From positions 1 to 5,460 of the forward strand of contig SLOS01000371.1 in the NCBI GenBank assembly GCA_007132365.1: a stretch of 5,460 nt of DNA. The letters are read 5' to 3'. Below, piece by piece: positions 4,404 through 5,460 of the stretch. The notes beneath the pieces are model-generated. The model worked only from the letters and a program-made list of their open reading frames with translations, searched no databases and was not told the DNA's origin. The first letter of the stretch is position 1. Each line of letters opens with the position of its first letter. The DNA comes from Bacteroidales bacterium (GTDB taxonomy: Bacteria > Bacteroidota > Bacteroidia > Bacteroidales > PUMT01). A program made the position numbers and the translations under genes.

Positions 4404-4945
4404 AGGATATCGCGCTCCATATACTTGATATCGCACAGAACTCAATTTATGCAGGTGCTTCGATGGTTATAATAGAATTATGTAAAAAGTCCGCCGATGA
4501 CCTTTTGTTTTTAAAAATCAGGGATAACGGCCATGGAATGGATGAAAAAACAAAAATGAAAATCACTGATCCTTACTACACAACCCGCACTTCAAGGAAT
4601 GTGGGTCTGGGTATTCCCTTGCTGAAGCACAATGCGGAGCAGGCCGGGGGCACCCTTAAAATAGAATCGGTTTCGGGCGGGGGTACCTGCATAACCGCAT
4701 CCTTCGGATACTCCCATTTTGACTGTCCGCCCCCGGGGGATATTGCCGGGGTTATAAGCATTCTGGCCGGCGCAAATCCGTTAATGGACCTTCTCTATCG
4801 TCATGCCTTTGAGGACTTTGAATATGTATTTGACACAAGGGAGATAAAGGAGGTTTTGGAGGATGTCCCGTTAAGCGATCCTGCAGTAATAAGATATATG
4901 AAAGAGATGATTGAGGAGAATCTGGGGGAGGTACCTGAAACCTGA
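4400..4945 (+). CDS. GHKL (histidine-kinase-like) ATPase without phosphoacceptor domain
   Basis: This 181-residue protein starts directly with a HATPase_c fold. The N-box is HILDIAQNSIYAGA (residues 7-20, with Asn14), the G1 box is DNGHGM (42-47), an F-box-like DPYYTTR follows (57-63), the G2 loop is GLGIPLLKH (69-77), and GGTLKIESVSGGGT (83-96) ends the domain. It differs from the RsbW-like protein at 1244 in having an F-box, so it is closer to true histidine kinase and MutL-type ATPases. It has no H-box helix, no sensor domain and no transmembrane segment, so it cannot autophosphorylate in the usual way. Residues about 105-181 form an extra tail, with a helical AGANPLMDLLYRHAFEDFEYVF part, that I do not recognise. 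The ATGA overlap with the PHP gene indicates coupled synthesis and possibly a complex. It may phosphorylate or bind a neighbouring protein in response to the redox sensor; this is inferred from context. Confidence 0.87.
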   Translation: MKDIALHILDIAQNSIYAGASMVIIELCKKSADDLLFLKIRDNGHGMDEKTKMKITDPYYTTRTSRNVGLGIPLLKHNAEQAGGTLKIESVSGGGTCITASFGYSHFDCPPPGDIAGVISILAGANPLMDLLYRHAFEDFEYVFDTREIKEVLEDVPLSDPAVIRYMKEMIEENLGEVPET

Positions 4946-4986
4946 CAACCATAATAAAAATCATGAAATTTTTTCATTAATTGGAA

Positions 4987-4994
4987 TACATTTG
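4987..4994 (+). promoter_or_regulatory. Candidate -7 element before the ferredoxin-like gene
   Basis: TACATTTG is a perfect TAnnTTTG match in the 115-bp gap before 5061. I find no TTG about 20 bp upstream; a small 6-bp hairpin (ATGAAA 4963-4968 with TTTCAT 4972-4977) occupies that place. It could give the downstream hydrogenase genes their own transcript, or be chance in AT-rich sequence. Confidence 0.3.
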
Positions 4995-5026
4995 TACACC
5001 TGCTTTTGAAGACCTTAAAAGAAAAT

Positions 5027-5044
5027 TTGAAAATTCTTTCACAA
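5027..5044. promoter_or_regulatory. Rex-like operator, site 4
   Basis: TTGAAAA-TTCT-TTCACAA has a perfect right half and a 5-of-7 left half against TTGTGAA-N4-TTCACAA. It lies 16 bases before the ATG at 5061, and downstream of the candidate -7 element at 4987-4994, where a repressor would block transcription. Alone it would be weak evidence; it gains weight from sites 1-3 in the same gene cluster. Confidence 0.38.
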
Positions 5045-5060
5045 ATAAAATATACAAGAT

Positions 5061-5460
5061 ATGAGTAAAGTAAAATCACTGGCTGATCTGAAAAAAATGA
5101 AGGACCAGTTTCGTTCAAAAATATCGCTCAGGGAGAAGAGCGAGCACCCCGAGGGTATGGTCCGCGTCAAGATAGCAATGGCCACATGCGGAATCGCATC
5201 GGGAGCAAAAGATGTTATGGATTTTATGGTCGGGAACCTTGAAAAGCGCAATGTGGATGCGGTTGTAACGCAGACAGGGTGCATGGGATATTGTTATGCC
5301 GAACCAACCATTGAAGTTACGCTGCCCGGACAGGATCCGGTTGTTTACGGATATGTTGACCTTAAGAAAGCAGATGAAATAATTGAAAAATATATTAAGC
5401 AGGGTGAACTGGTTGACGGTATCATCCCGGTGAATTACGAAACTATTGATAAAAAATATA
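5061..5460 (+). CDS. Thioredoxin-like [2Fe-2S] ferredoxin-domain protein (HndB-like), 3'-truncated
   Basis: The first 133 residues are visible; the frame is open to the window end. The sequence matches the thioredoxin-like [2Fe-2S] ferredoxin family that accompanies NAD(P)-linked bifurcating [FeFe] hydrogenases (HndB in the Desulfovibrio Hnd enzyme). The start, MSKVKSLADLKKMK, is the family's usual N-terminal helix. The cluster region is ATCGIASGAK (residues 41-50, Cys43) and TGCMGYCYAEP (72-82, Cys74 and Cys78). Only three cysteines occur in the visible part, so a standard four-Cys [2Fe-2S] set is not complete here. The C-terminal GELVDGIIPVNYETI stretch is close to where such proteins normally end at about 125-135 residues, so little is probably missing unless it is fused to another subunit. 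The ATG at 5061 has no Shine-Dalgarno. NuoF-like and catalytic hydrogenase subunits are expected just downstream but are not in the window. Confidence 0.86.
   Translation, partial: MSKVKSLADLKKMKDQFRSKISLREKSEHPEGMVRVKIAMATCGIASGAKDVMDFMVGNLEKRNVDAVVTQTGCMGYCYAEPTIEVTLPGQDPVVYGYVDLKKADEIIEKYIKQGELVDGIIPVNYETIDKKY

Noticed and set aside
1..5460. tRNA, rRNA, CRISPR array or insertion sequence
   Set aside because: No cloverleaf-like sequence, regularly spaced repeats, transposase frame or terminal inverted repeats were seen on either strand.

Overview
The window looks like part of the chromosome of an anaerobic, probably fermentative member of the Bacteroidota (Bacteroidales/Marinilabiliales-like). 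This is inferred from three things: a good Bacteroidota-type promoter (TTG, 20-bp spacer, TAnnTTTG), mostly weak or absent Shine-Dalgarno sequences in AT-rich leaders, and a hydrogenase-associated gene set known from anaerobic Bacteroidota and Clostridia. All genes lie on the + strand. Both end genes are cut by the window edges.

Layout: (1) positions 1-642 hold the C-terminal two thirds of a methylenetetrahydrofolate reductase (MetF). (2) Positions 643-891 are an AT-rich regulatory region with a promoter and three Rex-like (or CRP/FNR-like) palindromes. (3) Positions 892-3030 hold a tight three-gene set: a stand-alone DRTGG-domain protein, an RsbW-like ATPase, and a 453-residue [FeFe]-hydrogenase-like protein of the putative sensory type, with two N-terminal [4Fe-4S] clusters, a divergent H-cluster domain and a C-terminal four-Cys cluster domain. 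(4) Positions 3031-3253 are a second regulatory region, with a long hairpin and a block that partly copies the first regulatory region. (5) Positions 3254-4945 hold a second DRTGG protein, a PHP-family metallo-phosphoesterase and a second, different GHKL ATPase whose start overlaps the PHP stop. (6) Positions 4946-5060 are a short leader with a further Rex-like site. (7) From 5061 to the window end there is a thioredoxin-like [2Fe-2S] ferredoxin-type (HndB-like) protein, normally a companion of an NAD(P)-linked electron-bifurcating [FeFe] hydrogenase. The catalytic hydrogenase genes probably follow outside the window.

How the parts may work together (inference): the hydrogenase-like protein keeps all four cysteines expected to hold an H-cluster but has lost the proton-relay cysteine and other pocket residues, as in sensory [FeFe] hydrogenases. 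It sits with two GHKL ATPases lacking phosphoacceptor domains, two small DRTGG ligand-binding candidates and one phosphoesterase. There is no PAS domain, histidine-kinase core, receiver, STAS protein or sigma factor in the window. The group reads as a hydrogen/redox-sensing signalling module controlling the adjacent hydrogenase, with a NADH-responsive or CRP-type regulator probably acting at the promoter. The gene association itself is recurrent in anaerobes. What each small protein does, and how the signal is passed on, is to my knowledge not established.
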